A stretch of DNA of 64,000 bases from Pelosinus sp. IPA-1 (GCF_030269905.1 NZ_BSVC01000009.1:62001-126000), one strand, 5' to 3'. Numbered from the stretch's first letter, positions 48,096 through 57,500 are shown. A program made the numbers and translations. The notes: generated by a model not told the origin, from the letters alone.

Positions 48096-48776
48096 CTAAT
48101 GATGGTCATCTTGCAGTGAGTTTGATAAATAGGATATTGACAGCATGGTAAAGATAAATGCTTGTACAATGCCAACAAAAACACTGAAAGCCAGCCATAA
48201 TGTAGGCACAACATAAGGTACCAGCATACCCAGAACTAGTAACAGAATTTCACCAGCCAAAATGTTACCGAATAAACGGAAAGATAACGTAATAGGCTTT
48301 GCTACTTCTTCAATGATATTAATAATGACAAACGGTACATAGGGTTCAAAGAAATGTTTTACATACCGTATAAGCCCTTTGTTTTTAACGCCCAGAACAT
48401 GTACGATGATCACAATCATTAACGCTAGTCCTAGAGTTGTATTAATATCATTGGTTGGTGACGTGAAGCCGGGTATCAATCCTAATTCGTTACCCACTGC
48501 TAAAAATAAAAACAGTGTGATAATCAGCGGTGCCATCTTTTTACCTTTTGCTCCCATGTTTGCTTCCACTTGTTCAAGTAACGCAACAACCGCCATTTCC
48601 AGGAAATTCTGCCAGCCCCTTGGCCGTAATTCAATACGTCTTGTTGCTACCACTGCCAGTAAAATGACAATTGCCATCGTAATCCAAGTCATTGTCAGCG
48701 TATCCAAATTAAAGGTCAAACCTGCAAAATGGGCTAACTTATGACTTCCGATTTCATGTCCTCCACCGTGTTCCAT
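48096..48776 (-). CDS. atpB: ATP synthase Fo a subunit
   Basis: Subunit a is the stator with the two ion half-channels. The 226-residue membrane protein has the key Arg in the penultimate helices (PITLSFRLFGNILAGEILLL) and the C-terminal AFIFTMLSISYLSNSLQ. The N-terminus is His/Gly-rich (MEHGGGHEIGSHK). The 85-base gap to atpE shows nothing else. Confidence 0.97.
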   Translation of the reverse strand: MEHGGGHEIGSHKLAHFAGLTFNLDTLTMTWITMAIVILLAVVATRRIELRPRGWQNFLEMAVVALLEQVEANMGAKGKKMAPLIITLFLFLAVGNELGLIPGFTSPTNDINTTLGLALMIVIIVHVLGVKNKGLIRYVKHFFEPYVPFVIINIIEEVAKPITLSFRLFGNILAGEILLLVLGMLVPYVVPTLWLAFSVFVGIVQAFIFTMLSISYLSNSLQDDHH

Positions 48777-48927
48777 ACCCTCCCCCCTTCCTTTTTGCTA
48801 GTAAAGGTTCTTTCAAAATCCCCATCGCTTTTTGCGTCTAGATCATTTTTAAGAACCTCTAGTTAAGTTGCGTATAATTTATACGCCCCATTATGCTAAA
48901 ACACCTGAAACAGGTATCTGTGCAACC

Positions 48928-49311
48928 TTATATAATATGGAAAAAACTTTTTCCTACAATAACAACTCCATTTAAAAACATGACAATTTGAAGTGTAAAT
49001 AATCCAAAAACCGCTGACCAAAAATCAAGAACAGGTATCTTTAAAGACATAAACAACATAATTACAATAAAACTCAGACGAAGAATCCATCCAACTCGCA
49101 TATATAGCAGTGCTTTATGTATAGGCATATCGGCACTTTTACTTACCCGATAGCACATTAACAAAAAATAAACCCCGCTGGTAAAAAGTCCAATTATAAA
49201 CCCTGGTATCCTCCAGGCAGATCCAGTGAAATAGGCACCTACTGAGATAAAAAAACCCCATGCTAAGATCTGCAGTAATGTTCGCCGTATTTGTATAATA
49301 TATTCTTGCAT
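48928..49311 (-). CDS. atpI: ATP synthase accessory protein AtpI (subunit I)
   Basis: A 127-residue protein with four predicted membrane helices (about 13-30, 34-52, 72-90, 94-115). AtpI-type proteins help assemble the c-ring. The family is poorly conserved, so the call rests on topology, length and position between atpZ and atpB. The 151-base gap to atpB shows nothing clear. Confidence 0.8.
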   Translation of the reverse strand: MQEYIIQIRRTLLQILAWGFFISVGAYFTGSAWRIPGFIIGLFTSGVYFLLMCYRVSKSADMPIHKALLYMRVGWILRLSFIVIMLFMSLKIPVLDFWSAVFGLFTLQIVMFLNGVVIVGKSFFHII

Positions 49312-49337
49312 ATCTCTGGTAGAAAGTGGTTTACTCC

Positions 49338-49553
49338 CTACTTACCTCCCACTAACCGCTTATACATCGACCACATTCCTGCTATCATACCTAGTATTAT
49401 ACCCACTATCGTCGCCCAAGGACTACTATCTAAGTATTTATCTACCAATTTACCTAATAGAACACCTGCCGCTACAGAAGACACCATATAAAAACCAATC
49501 GTTGCAGCCGTGTTAATCCCGCTAAACAACTCATTTTTATCCTTCTTCTGCAT
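49338..49553 (-). CDS. atpZ: AtpZ/AtpI-like F0F1 accessory membrane protein
   Basis: A 71-residue protein with two helices (FSGINTAATIGFYMVSSVAA, ATIVGIILGMIAGMWSMY), the usual AtpZ layout. The ATG at 49553 (AGGAG with seven-base spacing) is preferred to a start at 49595. It is the first gene of the atp operon. AtpZ proteins are proposed to help with ion or Mg2+ supply and c-ring assembly. The 49554-49754 gap shows an A/T-rich region in which I cannot place a promoter with confidence. Confidence 0.85.
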   Translation of the reverse strand: MQKKDKNELFSGINTAATIGFYMVSSVAAGVLLGKLVDKYLDSSPWATIVGIILGMIAGMWSMYKRLVGGK

Positions 49554-49754
49554 GGCAATCTCCTCACAATAAGGCGTTCCTTCAAAACTAGACATACACT
49601 ATTCTTACTGTTTCCTACATAAATATTCCCATTTTAATAAGTTTATATTACTTTTTCGACAAATACCAATAAAATCCTGCTAAATACGTTTTATATTGAA
49701 GAGAACATTAATACCTTTATACCTTCTTTAATTACTTTTTATACAGGTAACCAT

Positions 49755-50921
49755 TTATTTCACCTGACAATTTCCGAATTGATCAGGTTTTACCTGGGAA
49801 AACCCATACTTCCAAAGAATGTTTTCTACAATACGACGAGATGCTTGTCCATCACCATAGGGATTACAAGCATTTGCCATTCGCTCATATTCCACATGAT
49901 CCGCCAGCAGGAGACGAGTCTCTTGATAAACTCGTTCTTTGTCTGTACCAATTAGTTTTACAGTGCCTGCCTCAATAGCCTCGGGTCGTTCTGTATTATC
50001 TCGTAGTACTAGTACCGGTTTTCCTAACGCTGGTGCCTCTTCTTGCACACCGCCTGAGTCAGTGAGAACAAAATGGGAACGGGCTAATAAATTAGCAAAA
50101 GGCTGATACTCTAATGGGTCAATTAGTTTAACTCGTTCTATGTCACCTAATTCACTGTTTACCACTTCTCGGACAAGAGGATTTTTATGTACAGGAAAAA
50201 CGACTACTACATCCTCAAATTCCGTAACAATCTGCCTAAGGGCTTGGTAAACATGTCGCATAGGTTCACCTAAATTTTCTCTGCGATGCGTCGTAACTAG
50301 AACAACTCGTTTATTTATATAGTCAATCCCGTCTAGCATTTCATCTGCAAACTTGTACTCTTTATTTACAGTAGTTAGTAAGGCATCTATCACGGTGTTA
50401 CCTGTAACGAAAGTAGCTTCTTCTGCTACAGCTTCTTTTAGCAAATTGGCCTTTGCTGTCTTAGTCGGCGAAAAATGCATATCCGTTAGGGATCCAGTCA
50501 ATTTTCGATTCATTTCTTCTGGAAACGGAGAATATTTATTTTGGGTTCTAAGACCTGCTTCAACATGTCCCACCGCCGTCTGATGATAATAAGCAGCCAA
50601 AGCTCCTGCAAAAGTAGTCGTTGTATCCCCATGTACCAATACAATATCAGGTTTTTCTTTACCAATGACTTCATTCAAACCTTGCATCGCTCGAGCTGTA
50701 ATATCAAATAATGTTTGCCCTTGGGACATAATATCCAAATCATAGTCAGGAACAATCTGAAATAGCTGCAGTACCTGATCAAGCATTTCTCTATGTTGCG
50801 CTGTAACAGCTACAATCGGCTGAATCTGTTCAGGATGCTTATTGAGTTCTAAAATAACTGGAGCCATTTTAATTGCTTCTGGCCTTGTTCCAAACACTGT
50901 CATAACTTTAATACGTGACAT
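49755..50921 (-). CDS. wecB: UDP-N-acetylglucosamine 2-epimerase (non-hydrolysing)
   Basis: WecB interconverts UDP-GlcNAc and UDP-ManNAc for surface polymers. The 388-residue protein has VMTVFGTRPEAIKMAPVI, VHGDTTTTFAGALAAYY, HVEAGLRTQNKYSPFPEE and LTDSGGVQEEAPALGKPVL, all typical. It lies downstream of wecA, whose product starts an undecaprenyl-linked glycan, so both may serve the same polymer. Confidence 0.97.
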   Translation of the reverse strand: MSRIKVMTVFGTRPEAIKMAPVILELNKHPEQIQPIVAVTAQHREMLDQVLQLFQIVPDYDLDIMSQGQTLFDITARAMQGLNEVIGKEKPDIVLVHGDTTTTFAGALAAYYHQTAVGHVEAGLRTQNKYSPFPEEMNRKLTGSLTDMHFSPTKTAKANLLKEAVAEEATFVTGNTVIDALLTTVNKEYKFADEMLDGIDYINKRVVLVTTHRRENLGEPMRHVYQALRQIVTEFEDVVVVFPVHKNPLVREVVNSELGDIERVKLIDPLEYQPFANLLARSHFVLTDSGGVQEEAPALGKPVLVLRDNTERPEAIEAGTVKLIGTDKERVYQETRLLLADHVEYERMANACNPYGDGQASRRIVENILWKYGFSQVKPDQFGNCQVK

Positions 50922-50982
50922 TATATACTCCCCTTTAAATCTGTTTTGGAAAACCTTGGAGGGACATTCTATTAAGAAAAGA

Positions 50983-50998
50983 CTTGGCTTATGCCAAG
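50983..50998 (-). terminator. Short hairpin upstream of wecB
   Basis: CTTGGC and GCCAAG pair with a four-base loop; the minus strand continues TCTTTTCTTAATAG. It resembles the second atp terminator and may stop residual wecA transcripts or act as a wecB leader. Confidence 0.45.
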
Positions 50999-51047
50999 GC
51001 TTCAGACGCAGGCAGAAGCCTTAGTCGTTCTTACTTGGAATCAAGGA

Positions 51048-51076
51048 AGTGTTATACTTTCTGATTCCGTAACAAA
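51048..51076. repeat. Right module of the composite repeat, standing alone
   Basis: TTATACTTTCTGATTCCGTA repeats the module that ends the composite elements at 38520 and 42306, but here no palindrome is next to it. It touches the wecA terminator. Nothing else is seen between 50922 and 51111 apart from two hairpins. Confidence 0.65.
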
Positions 51077-51080
51077 AATA

Positions 51081-51099
51081 GGCAGGCATAATGCCCGCC
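51081..51099 (-). terminator. Intrinsic terminator after wecA
   Basis: GGCAGGCAT and ATGCCCGCC pair with one mismatch; the minus strand exits through TATTTTTG. It lies 13 bases after the wecA stop. Confidence 0.75.
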
Positions 51100-51111
51100 C
51101 ACTTGTGTGAC

Positions 51112-52140
51112 TTAATGACTTTCAATCGATTTCGTTGCCTTTAATACCCCTATTTTCCTTGCGCCAATAAAGGCAACACCAAGCAAAGCAATTACAATAA
51201 AGGCTCCTAACGATTTGTTCACCTCAGTCAAGGCAATTGCACTCAGACCTAAACAACCGCTTATGACATACATCAATAATACTGCTTGTTTCTGGGTTAG
51301 CCCCATTTCCAATAAACGGTGATGCAAATGACCTTTATCTGGTTTAAAAATAGGACGTCCGCTCATATAACGACGAATAATCGCAAAAGCAGTATCTAAA
51401 ATTGGCAATCCTAACGCTACGATAGGTACAATCAGGGCAATAGTAGCTGCACTCTTCACTGCACCAAGAATGGATATCGCCGCTAGCATATATCCCAAAA
51501 ACATACTGCCTGTGTCACCCATAAAAATCTTGGCAGGATTAAAATTATGCTGCAAAAATCCTAAAGCACTACCAGCTAAAGCAGCTGTTAACACAGCCAC
51601 TGTCCAAAAGTTTTGCTGCAATGCAACTAACAATATAGTGACTGAAGCAATGGTAGATACTCCAGCAGCCAATCCATCCAAACCATCAATCAAATTCACT
51701 GTATTTGTCAAACCAACCACCCATAAGATAGTGAGAGGAATCGACAAATATTCTACATACAACATATCCCCAAAAGGATTGGTTAACCATTCGATACGAA
51801 TGTCGAACATAACCAGTACAGAAGCCGCGACGATTTGCCCTAATAATTTGACTCTGGCAGGTAATGGCTTTAAATCATCAATAATACCTACAATTAGAAT
51901 TACCGTACCACCAACTAACAAACCCAACACTTCACGACTCACATACATACTTGCTAGAACAGCCAATACAAAGGCTGCATAAATAGCTAAGCCCCCCATT
52001 CTCGGAATAGGCCTGGTATGCACTTTACGAGCATCCGGAGCATCTAAGGCTCCTACTTTTATTGCTAAATCTTTTACCCGCGGTGTTACAAAGTAAGCAA
52101 CCGCTAAGGCAACGGTAAACGCCACAATATATGTCTGCAT
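51112..52140 (-). CDS. wecA: Undecaprenyl-phosphate GlcNAc-1-phosphate transferase, WecA/TagO family
   Basis: The enzyme loads GlcNAc-1-P on undecaprenyl phosphate to start surface glycans. The 342-residue polytopic protein has about ten helices and the family motifs GIIDDLKPLPARVK, NTVNLIDGLDGLAAG, IFMGDTGSMFLGY and the cytoplasmic loop KGHLHHRLLEMG. The ATG at 52140 follows GAGGTG by seven bases. In a diderm it could feed O-antigen or enterobacterial-common-antigen-like polymers instead of teichoic acid. Confidence 0.93.
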   Translation of the reverse strand: MQTYIVAFTVALAVAYFVTPRVKDLAIKVGALDAPDARKVHTRPIPRMGGLAIYAAFVLAVLASMYVSREVLGLLVGGTVILIVGIIDDLKPLPARVKLLGQIVAASVLVMFDIRIEWLTNPFGDMLYVEYLSIPLTILWVVGLTNTVNLIDGLDGLAAGVSTIASVTILLVALQQNFWTVAVLTAALAGSALGFLQHNFNPAKIFMGDTGSMFLGYMLAAISILGAVKSAATIALIVPIVALGLPILDTAFAIIRRYMSGRPIFKPDKGHLHHRLLEMGLTQKQAVLLMYVISGCLGLSAIALTEVNKSLGAFIVIALLGVAFIGARKIGVLKATKSIESH

Positions 52141-52366
52141 TATTAAGCACCTCATTTCTACACAACAATCCCATTTTACATCACGTCAATACCCTTGTCA
52201 AACGGATTCTATTAGGGTAAATCCTCATTATTACTAGTATATTGAGCCCTATGCTCTTATATGGAATGCATTAAAGAAATTGCAAAATCATTGTCGATAC
52301 GCTAGGAGTGGTCTTAGACATATCCTTTCATTATTTGCATCTATACTATTTAATATAACCTATTTA

Positions 52367-53035
52367 TTAGGGGCAGTCTATACAATAACCCTTGCGTTTC
52401 AGTTTTTCAATATGAGCTTTTCTTAGTTCTTGTATATTAACATGATACTTTTGTGCCAAAATATACATCATAGTAAAACAACATTGGGCTACATCTAATA
52501 ATTCGTAAGCACATCCTAGCAAAGCCGCTTCTGTTGTTAAGTCAGCTTCTTCTCCTGATGCCCCTGCCCTTTTTCCTAAATACTGAGTTAACTCACCAAT
52601 TTCTTCTTGAATCTTGCATACCGTTGTCAGCAAACTTACCTCTTCCAAGATAAGCTGAGGTAATTTTAAATATTTAAAATCACCAACCGTCGTGATGCTG
52701 TATTGAAGGCGATTATCAAATAAATACCCTTTTTGTTCTAACTTGCTCAGATGCTGATCAATTAAGGTATCTACCTCTATCCCATAAAATTCTTCCATTA
52801 CAAATAGCATGGTTACACAAGTTTGCGCTACATCCAAGAGCTCGGCAGCCACTTCGGTAAGTAAAACTGTTCCTTGGTCACTAGCATCTTTTTCTTTCAC
52901 TAGTGTATTCTCATAAGGTAAAAAGTGCAATACAGCTCTTGCGAGTTCACCAGCCTCCTCCATAATCTTAAGTAAGGTAGAGTCTAATGTTGGTGTAAGG
53001 TTATTTAATTTAGGTAGGTAAATTGGTTCAAGCAT
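52367..53035 (-). CDS. Protein with two tandem MazG-like domains
   Basis: A 222-residue protein made of two similar halves. Each has the MazG-type EExGEL metal site (IMEEAGELARAVL, IQEEIGELTQYLG), then AAELLDVAQTCVTMLFVMEE or AYELLDVAQCCFTMMYILAQ, and ends with HLSKLEQKGYL or HIEKLKRKGYC. MazG-like enzymes hydrolyse (d)NTPs and similar nucleotides. Next to dCMP deaminase, a role in nucleotide clean-up is plausible. The exact substrate is unknown. The 52141-52366 gap shows no feature. Confidence 0.75.
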   Translation of the reverse strand: MLEPIYLPKLNNLTPTLDSTLLKIMEEAGELARAVLHFLPYENTLVKEKDASDQGTVLLTEVAAELLDVAQTCVTMLFVMEEFYGIEVDTLIDQHLSKLEQKGYLFDNRLQYSITTVGDFKYLKLPQLILEEVSLLTTVCKIQEEIGELTQYLGKRAGASGEEADLTTEAALLGCAYELLDVAQCCFTMMYILAQKYHVNIQELRKAHIEKLKRKGYCIDCP

Positions 53036-53041
53036 AATGTA

Positions 53042-53458
53042 TTACGCTCCCTCTTTTGGCATATATACCACTTCTACTGCAGATAATGCAAACCAATCGG
53101 TGTGAGGAGTATAATCTCTAGCATACACGACCTTAGTAATGCCAGAAGTAATAATTAGTTTTTGGCACTCAGGACATGGCCTATCAGTGCAATAAAGAGT
53201 GGCGCCTCGCCGTTCATCTGGCGTACATTCCAAAAGGGCATTGGGTTCGGCATGTATACAGCGTACGCAATGCTCTCCTAGCATAGCACAACCATCATCT
53301 ATACAATGAGGCAATCCCGCAGGACTCCCATTATAGCCTGTTCCTTTAATACGTTTGTCCTTCACAATGACTGCACCTACATGCCTTCTTAAGCAAGTAC
53401 TACGTTCCGCTACTTGAAATGCAATATCTAAAAAATATAAGTCCCAATTTTTCCGCAT
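53042..53458 (-). CDS. dCMP deaminase (ComEB-like)
   Basis: A 138-residue zinc deaminase. The motifs are HAEPNALLE (zinc His and catalytic Glu) and PCPECQKLI (two zinc Cys), preceded by a Cys/His-rich insert (HCIDDGCAMLGEHCVRCIHA) as in ComEB and phage T4 dCMP deaminase. It makes dUMP for dTMP synthesis. It lies seven bases from the MazG-like gene, so the two probably form a unit. Confidence 0.92.
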   Translation of the reverse strand: MRKNWDLYFLDIAFQVAERSTCLRRHVGAVIVKDKRIKGTGYNGSPAGLPHCIDDGCAMLGEHCVRCIHAEPNALLECTPDERRGATLYCTDRPCPECQKLIITSGITKVVYARDYTPHTDWFALSAVEVVYMPKEGA

Positions 53459-53556
53459 AATTACCTCCGCTATTTCAATTCAACAGCAATCAAATATTAC
53501 ATTAATTATACTATATATGATAAGTGAACTAAAGGAAGAATACAACGGGGGAAAAA

Positions 53557-53680
53557 TAAACCGCAGAGGCGCAGAGGACACAGAAAAAATTTATGAAAAC
53601 AAAACCATTTTAAACACGAATATTTGAAGAATACTAAGGGAATTAAAACTTATATCGCCTCTGTGTTCTCTGCGGTTCAA
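53557..53680. repeat. Dispersed intergenic palindrome, copy 12 (CGCAGAG type)
   Basis: AAACCGCAGAGGCGCAGAGG faces CCTCTGTGTTCTCTGCGGTT; the inner part holds a remnant AACACGAATATTTGAAGAA of the GCGAAG type. It lies in the 53459-53977 gap, which otherwise holds only the structured element at 53816-53947 and A/T-rich sequence. Confidence 0.85.
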
Positions 53681-53815
53681 TTCCCTCTTCTTTTTCAATT
53701 TGCCAACATCTATAAATCGAATATTCTAATTATATCATAGGAAATATGGCATTTTTTTTGTAAATCCATGTACTTCTCATTAGTATATGTGGTATCCTAG
53801 AAAATACAGTATCTT

Positions 53816-53947
53816 TTTTATCCGATGACTAAACCGCCCTAAGACTCCCATCTTCTATAAGCGTGAGTTAGGAGCGGCTAAGTCCCTGGATAAGTGCGAC
53901 TAAGATTCAGATGAATTAAAACTCCACCTGAATCAAGTCTTCTTTAT
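53816..53947 (+). repeat. Structured two-hairpin element, copy 3
   Basis: It begins TTTTATCCGATGACTAAACC and closes with GTCCCTGGATAAG, then GATTCAGATG...CACCTGAATC and TCTTCTTTAT. The apical loop is short. Some pairs differ from copies 1 and 2 but are matched on both sides (CTAA/TTAG). It lies 30 bases before the alaR-like gene on the same strand, so it could also be that gene's leader. Confidence 0.8.
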
Positions 53948-53977
53948 CCTATTATTTTATCAAGGGGGACCATTTCT

Positions 53978-54457
53978 ATGAAAGAACTTTTGGAATGCCT
54001 AGAAAGAGATCATACTCAATCGCCAGAGCAGCTAGCGGTTATGTTAAACAGGCCTGCACCGGAAATTGCCGCGCTTATAAAACAATTTCAAGATGAAAAA
54101 ATAATCTTAAAATACCAAACCATTATCGACTGGGAAAAAGCAGGTGTTGATAATGTTACAGCTGTGATTGAAGTCAAAATTACTCCTCAGCGCGAGGTTG
54201 GTTTTGATGCCATCGCGGAACGTATCTGCCGTTATCCCGAGGTCCGAGGTTTATATTTGATGTCAGGAGGATATGATCTTTCTGTCACAATTGAAGGGGC
54301 TAGCTTAAGAGATGTCGCTGATTTTGTTTCTACTAAATTGTCGACTATTGATGGAGTCGTTAGCACCACAACCAATTTTATGTTAAAGAAATATAAATAT
54401 GCTGGGGTTATCATTGATGACTCAGAAGAAGAGCACAGGTTGGTGGTATCACCATGA
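53978..54457 (+). CDS. Lrp/AsnC-family transcriptional regulator (AlaR-like)
   Basis: A 159-residue protein with an N-terminal winged helix-turn-helix (about 1-60, LAVMLNRPAPEIAALIKQFQ) and a C-terminal RAM/AsnC ligand domain (about 65-150, VRGLYLMSGGYDLSVTIEG). It overlaps the downstream aminotransferase by four bases (ATGA), like alaR-alaT (yugG-yugH) in Bacillus, where the regulator controls an alanine transaminase. The same link is likely here. GGGGG lies before the start. Confidence 0.85.
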   Translation: MKELLECLERDHTQSPEQLAVMLNRPAPEIAALIKQFQDEKIILKYQTIIDWEKAGVDNVTAVIEVKITPQREVGFDAIAERICRYPEVRGLYLMSGGYDLSVTIEGASLRDVADFVSTKLSTIDGVVSTTTNFMLKKYKYAGVIIDDSEEEHRLVVSP

Positions 54458-55623
54458 ATTGGTCAGAGCGCATATCACCAACTGTAAATGCCATTCCCCC
54501 TTCTGGCATTCGGCGTTTCTTTGATATTGCCGCAGAAATGAAGGGCGTCATTTCTCTAGGTGTAGGCGAACCTGATTTTGTCACGCCCTGGCACATCCGG
54601 GAAAGCTGTATTTACGGATTGCATAAAGGTTATACTTCCTATACCTCTAATTATGGACTTCTTGAACTTCGCGAGGAAATCGTTAAATCTCTCTATAATG
54701 ACTACCAAGTTACATACGACCCCAAGCAAGAAGTACTAGTGACAGTGGGAGTAAGCGAAGCATTAGATTTAGCTATGCGCGCTCTCCTTAGCCCTGGTGA
54801 TGAAGTTTTGGTGCCTGAACCCTGTTATGTATCCTATAAATCCTGCGTCACACTAGCAGGCGGTGTTGCCGTTACAGTGCCTACCAATATTGATAACCAG
54901 TTTTGCATCACTGCAGACCAGTTAGAAGCTTACGTTACACCTCGCACGAAAGTGCTATTGATTGGTTATCCTAATAATCCTACTGGCGCTGTTATGACTA
55001 GAGAAGCATTAATGAGTATTGCAGCTTTTGCCCAAAAGCATGACCTTATCGTTATTTCTGATGAAATCTATGCTAAGCTCACTTACGACGGCACCCATAC
55101 CTGTTTCTCAAGTCTACCAGATATGCGGGATCGCACCATAGTTTTAAACGGCTTTTCCAAGGCTTACGCTATGACCGGCTGGCGTATTGGTTATGCAGCC
55201 TCTAATGCTGCCTTTATCGGAGCTATGACTAAAATCCATCAGTATACGATGCTATGCACTCCCATCACAGCCCAAATCGCTGCAATTGAAGCTCTCAGAA
55301 GAGGGGAGTCACAGGTTACTCATATGGTTACAGAATACAATCAACGTCGCCGTCTTATTTTAGATGGGTTTCGCGAAATTGGACTAGAGTGTTTTGAGCC
55401 AAAAGGAGCTTTTTATGTTTTTCCTTCGATAAAATCAACCGGCCTAACTTCACTCGAGTTTGCGGAGCAGTTATTGATGTCTGAAAAAGTAGCCTTAGTA
55501 CCAGGCAATGCCTTTGGCGATAGCGGCGAGGGATTTGTTCGTTGTTCTTATGCCACATCAACAAAAAATATTACAGAAGCCCTCCAGCGGATTGGACGGT
55601 TTGTAGCAAATCTAAAAAAATAA
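54454..55623 (+). CDS. PLP-dependent class I aminotransferase (AlaT-like)
   Basis: A 389-residue fold-type I aminotransferase. Seen are GVGEPDFVTPWHIRE, GYPNNPTGAVM, SDEIYAKLTYDG and the PLP-Lys motif GFSKAYAMTGWRIGY, then FVRCSYATS near the end (substrate-carboxylate Arg). It overlaps its Lrp-type regulator. It is closest in type to the YugH/PatA group, so alanine or another small amino acid is likely; the substrate is not certain. Confidence 0.88.
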   Translation: MNWSERISPTVNAIPPSGIRRFFDIAAEMKGVISLGVGEPDFVTPWHIRESCIYGLHKGYTSYTSNYGLLELREEIVKSLYNDYQVTYDPKQEVLVTVGVSEALDLAMRALLSPGDEVLVPEPCYVSYKSCVTLAGGVAVTVPTNIDNQFCITADQLEAYVTPRTKVLLIGYPNNPTGAVMTREALMSIAAFAQKHDLIVISDEIYAKLTYDGTHTCFSSLPDMRDRTIVLNGFSKAYAMTGWRIGYAASNAAFIGAMTKIHQYTMLCTPITAQIAAIEALRRGESQVTHMVTEYNQRRRLILDGFREIGLECFEPKGAFYVFPSIKSTGLTSLEFAEQLLMSEKVALVPGNAFGDSGEGFVRCSYATSTKNITEALQRIGRFVANLKK

Positions 55624-55625
55624 CG

Positions 55626-55710
55626 AAACCGCAGAGACGCAGAGAACACAGAGGCAGGATATCTTTTATTATTAAAATTCCTCTCAGCGTCCTCTGCGCC
55701 TCTGTGGTTA
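55626..55710. repeat. Dispersed intergenic palindrome, copy 13 (CGCAGAG type)
   Basis: AAACCGCAGAGACGCAGAGA faces CCTCTGCGCCTCTGTGGTTA. It starts three bases after the aminotransferase stop, in the gap between convergent genes. Confidence 0.88.
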
Positions 55711-55757
55711 ATCACGTTTTCCAAACTCCATCCGAAAAGCATATTTCTTCTATATAC

Positions 55758-55801
55758 AAAAATAGAGACCTGGTCATAATAATCGACTAGGTCTCTATTT
55801 T
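55758..55801. terminator. Probably bidirectional terminator between alaT-like gene and ilvB
   Basis: AAAAATAGAGACCT pairs with AGGTCTCTATTTT, with the A/T ends giving a T-tract in both directions. It lies one base from the ilvB stop and about 135 bases after the convergent aminotransferase. Confidence 0.8.
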
Positions 55802-55802
55802 G

Positions 55803-57470
55803 TTAAATATCCATAAACGTATCTAAGGGTGAATTAGGTACTAACATGGGGGTTACTAAATGCTCTGTGAGAATCTTTACTACAATAAGTCTTGGACTGT
55901 TACTTTCTAGGGCATCAGCAAAGGCCTCAGTAAACTCTTCTTGCGTCGTAGCTAAAGCCCCTTCAACGCCAAAGGATTTCGCAAAACAGACAAAATCCAT
56001 CTGCACTGTTTGCAGTGAAGCAGAATATCTTTCTTTGTAAAACAACTCCTGCAATTGACGGACCATTCCCAATGAGCTGTTATCAACAACAATGGTAATC
56101 AACGGCAGATTCTGCGTCCTAACCGTAAATAACTCACAGCCAGTCATCTTAATGCCGCCATCCCCTACAATGGTAATCACTCTCTTATCAGGAACAGCTA
56201 ACTGTGCCCCAATAGCAGAAGGTAAACCAAAGCCCATTGTTCCTAAACCACCAGACGTAATCCAAGAACGAGGTGACTCTATATTTAAATTTTGAGCAGC
56301 CCACATTTGGTGCTGTCCTACATCCGTGGCAAAGATAAAGGGCTTACCAGCTGTAACCTCAGATACATGCCTAAGCATCCAAGGTGCAGTCAATATATCT
56401 TTACCATAATCAACCTTGAATTTTTCTTTCCATGCCTCAATCTTATCCCACCAAATAAGCCCATCAACAGGTTTAATACGTTGATGCAAGATTTCTACTA
56501 ATTGTTTTACATCTCCCGCTAAGGCAATATGGGTGATAACATTCTTATCTAATTCGGCTGGGTCTACGTCAATGTGAATGACTGTTTTCCCCTCTGCATA
56601 TTTAAACTTATTCCCTGTTACTCGGTCGTTAAATCGGCTGCCAATGGCAATGACAACATCAGCACCATGGACAACATGATTGGCAACCTTGCCACCGTGC
56701 ATCCCCGTTAATCCTAAAAACAAAGGATGTTTCGATGGAAATACACCTAATCCCATCAGAGTGCTCACCACAGGCGTCCCGATTTTTTCAGCCAAACCAA
56801 TAACCTGTTCGTATGCACCAGAAGAAACCACGCCGCCACCAACAATCATCACTGGCTGCTTCGCTCTTGTGATAGCATCAATTGCTTTCTCAATAGTTCT
56901 ACTACCAAATTCGGATAGTTCCCATTGTGGTTTTGCTTTCTTTTCCTTTTTGCCAGGAGAAAAAATAAATTTAGCTGCTTGAATATCACTTGGTATGTCA
57001 ATTAAAACGGGCCCTGGACGTCCGGAACAAGCAATTCGAAATGCAAAGCGTATGACTTCTGGTAATAAGGTTACATCTTTGACGAGAAAATTATGCTTTG
57101 TTACGGACATGGTAATACCCGTTGTATCCACTTCCTGAAAGGCATCATTACCAATAAGATCCGTAGAGACCTGCCCCGTAATAACCACCAAAGGCACAGA
57201 ATCCAAGTAAGCATTAGCCAGCCCAGTTACCAAATTTGTTGCCCCCGGTCCACTAGTGGCAATACAGACTCCGACCCTTCCACTAGCACGGGCATACCCA
57301 TCAGCTGCATGTATCGCACCCTGTTCATGCGCCGTGAGGATATGACGTATTGAGCCACCATAAATGGCATCGTACAAAGGTAAAATACGTCCTCCTGGAT
57401 AGCCAAAGACCGTATCAATCCCCTGTTCTAACAAACACTCCACAATCGCCTGCGCACCAGATATCTCCAT
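55803..57470 (-). CDS. ilvB: Acetolactate synthase large (catalytic) subunit
   Basis: This ThDP enzyme makes acetolactate or acetohydroxybutyrate, the first common step to Val, Leu and Ile. The 555-residue protein has FGYPGGRILPLYDAIY, the catalytic Glu in LTAHEQGAIHAADG, and the ThDP/Mg motif GDGGIKMTGCELFTVRTQ. The ATG at 57470 follows GGGAGG by eight bases. It is the last gene of the cluster, four genes away from its small subunit ilvN. Confidence 0.96.
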   Translation of the reverse strand: MEISGAQAIVECLLEQGIDTVFGYPGGRILPLYDAIYGGSIRHILTAHEQGAIHAADGYARASGRVGVCIATSGPGATNLVTGLANAYLDSVPLVVITGQVSTDLIGNDAFQEVDTTGITMSVTKHNFLVKDVTLLPEVIRFAFRIACSGRPGPVLIDIPSDIQAAKFIFSPGKKEKKAKPQWELSEFGSRTIEKAIDAITRAKQPVMIVGGGVVSSGAYEQVIGLAEKIGTPVVSTLMGLGVFPSKHPLFLGLTGMHGGKVANHVVHGADVVIAIGSRFNDRVTGNKFKYAEGKTVIHIDVDPAELDKNVITHIALAGDVKQLVEILHQRIKPVDGLIWWDKIEAWKEKFKVDYGKDILTAPWMLRHVSEVTAGKPFIFATDVGQHQMWAAQNLNIESPRSWITSGGLGTMGFGLPSAIGAQLAVPDKRVITIVGDGGIKMTGCELFTVRTQNLPLITIVVDNSSLGMVRQLQELFYKERYSASLQTVQMDFVCFAKSFGVEGALATTQEEFTEAFADALESNSPRLIVVKILTEHLVTPMLVPNSPLDTFMDI

Positions 57471-57500
57471 ACAAGTCACCTCCCTACATCGAGATATTAC

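Noticed and set aside
51470..51982. 170-codon plus-strand frame
   Set aside because: It is antisense to wecA, which has all family motifs.
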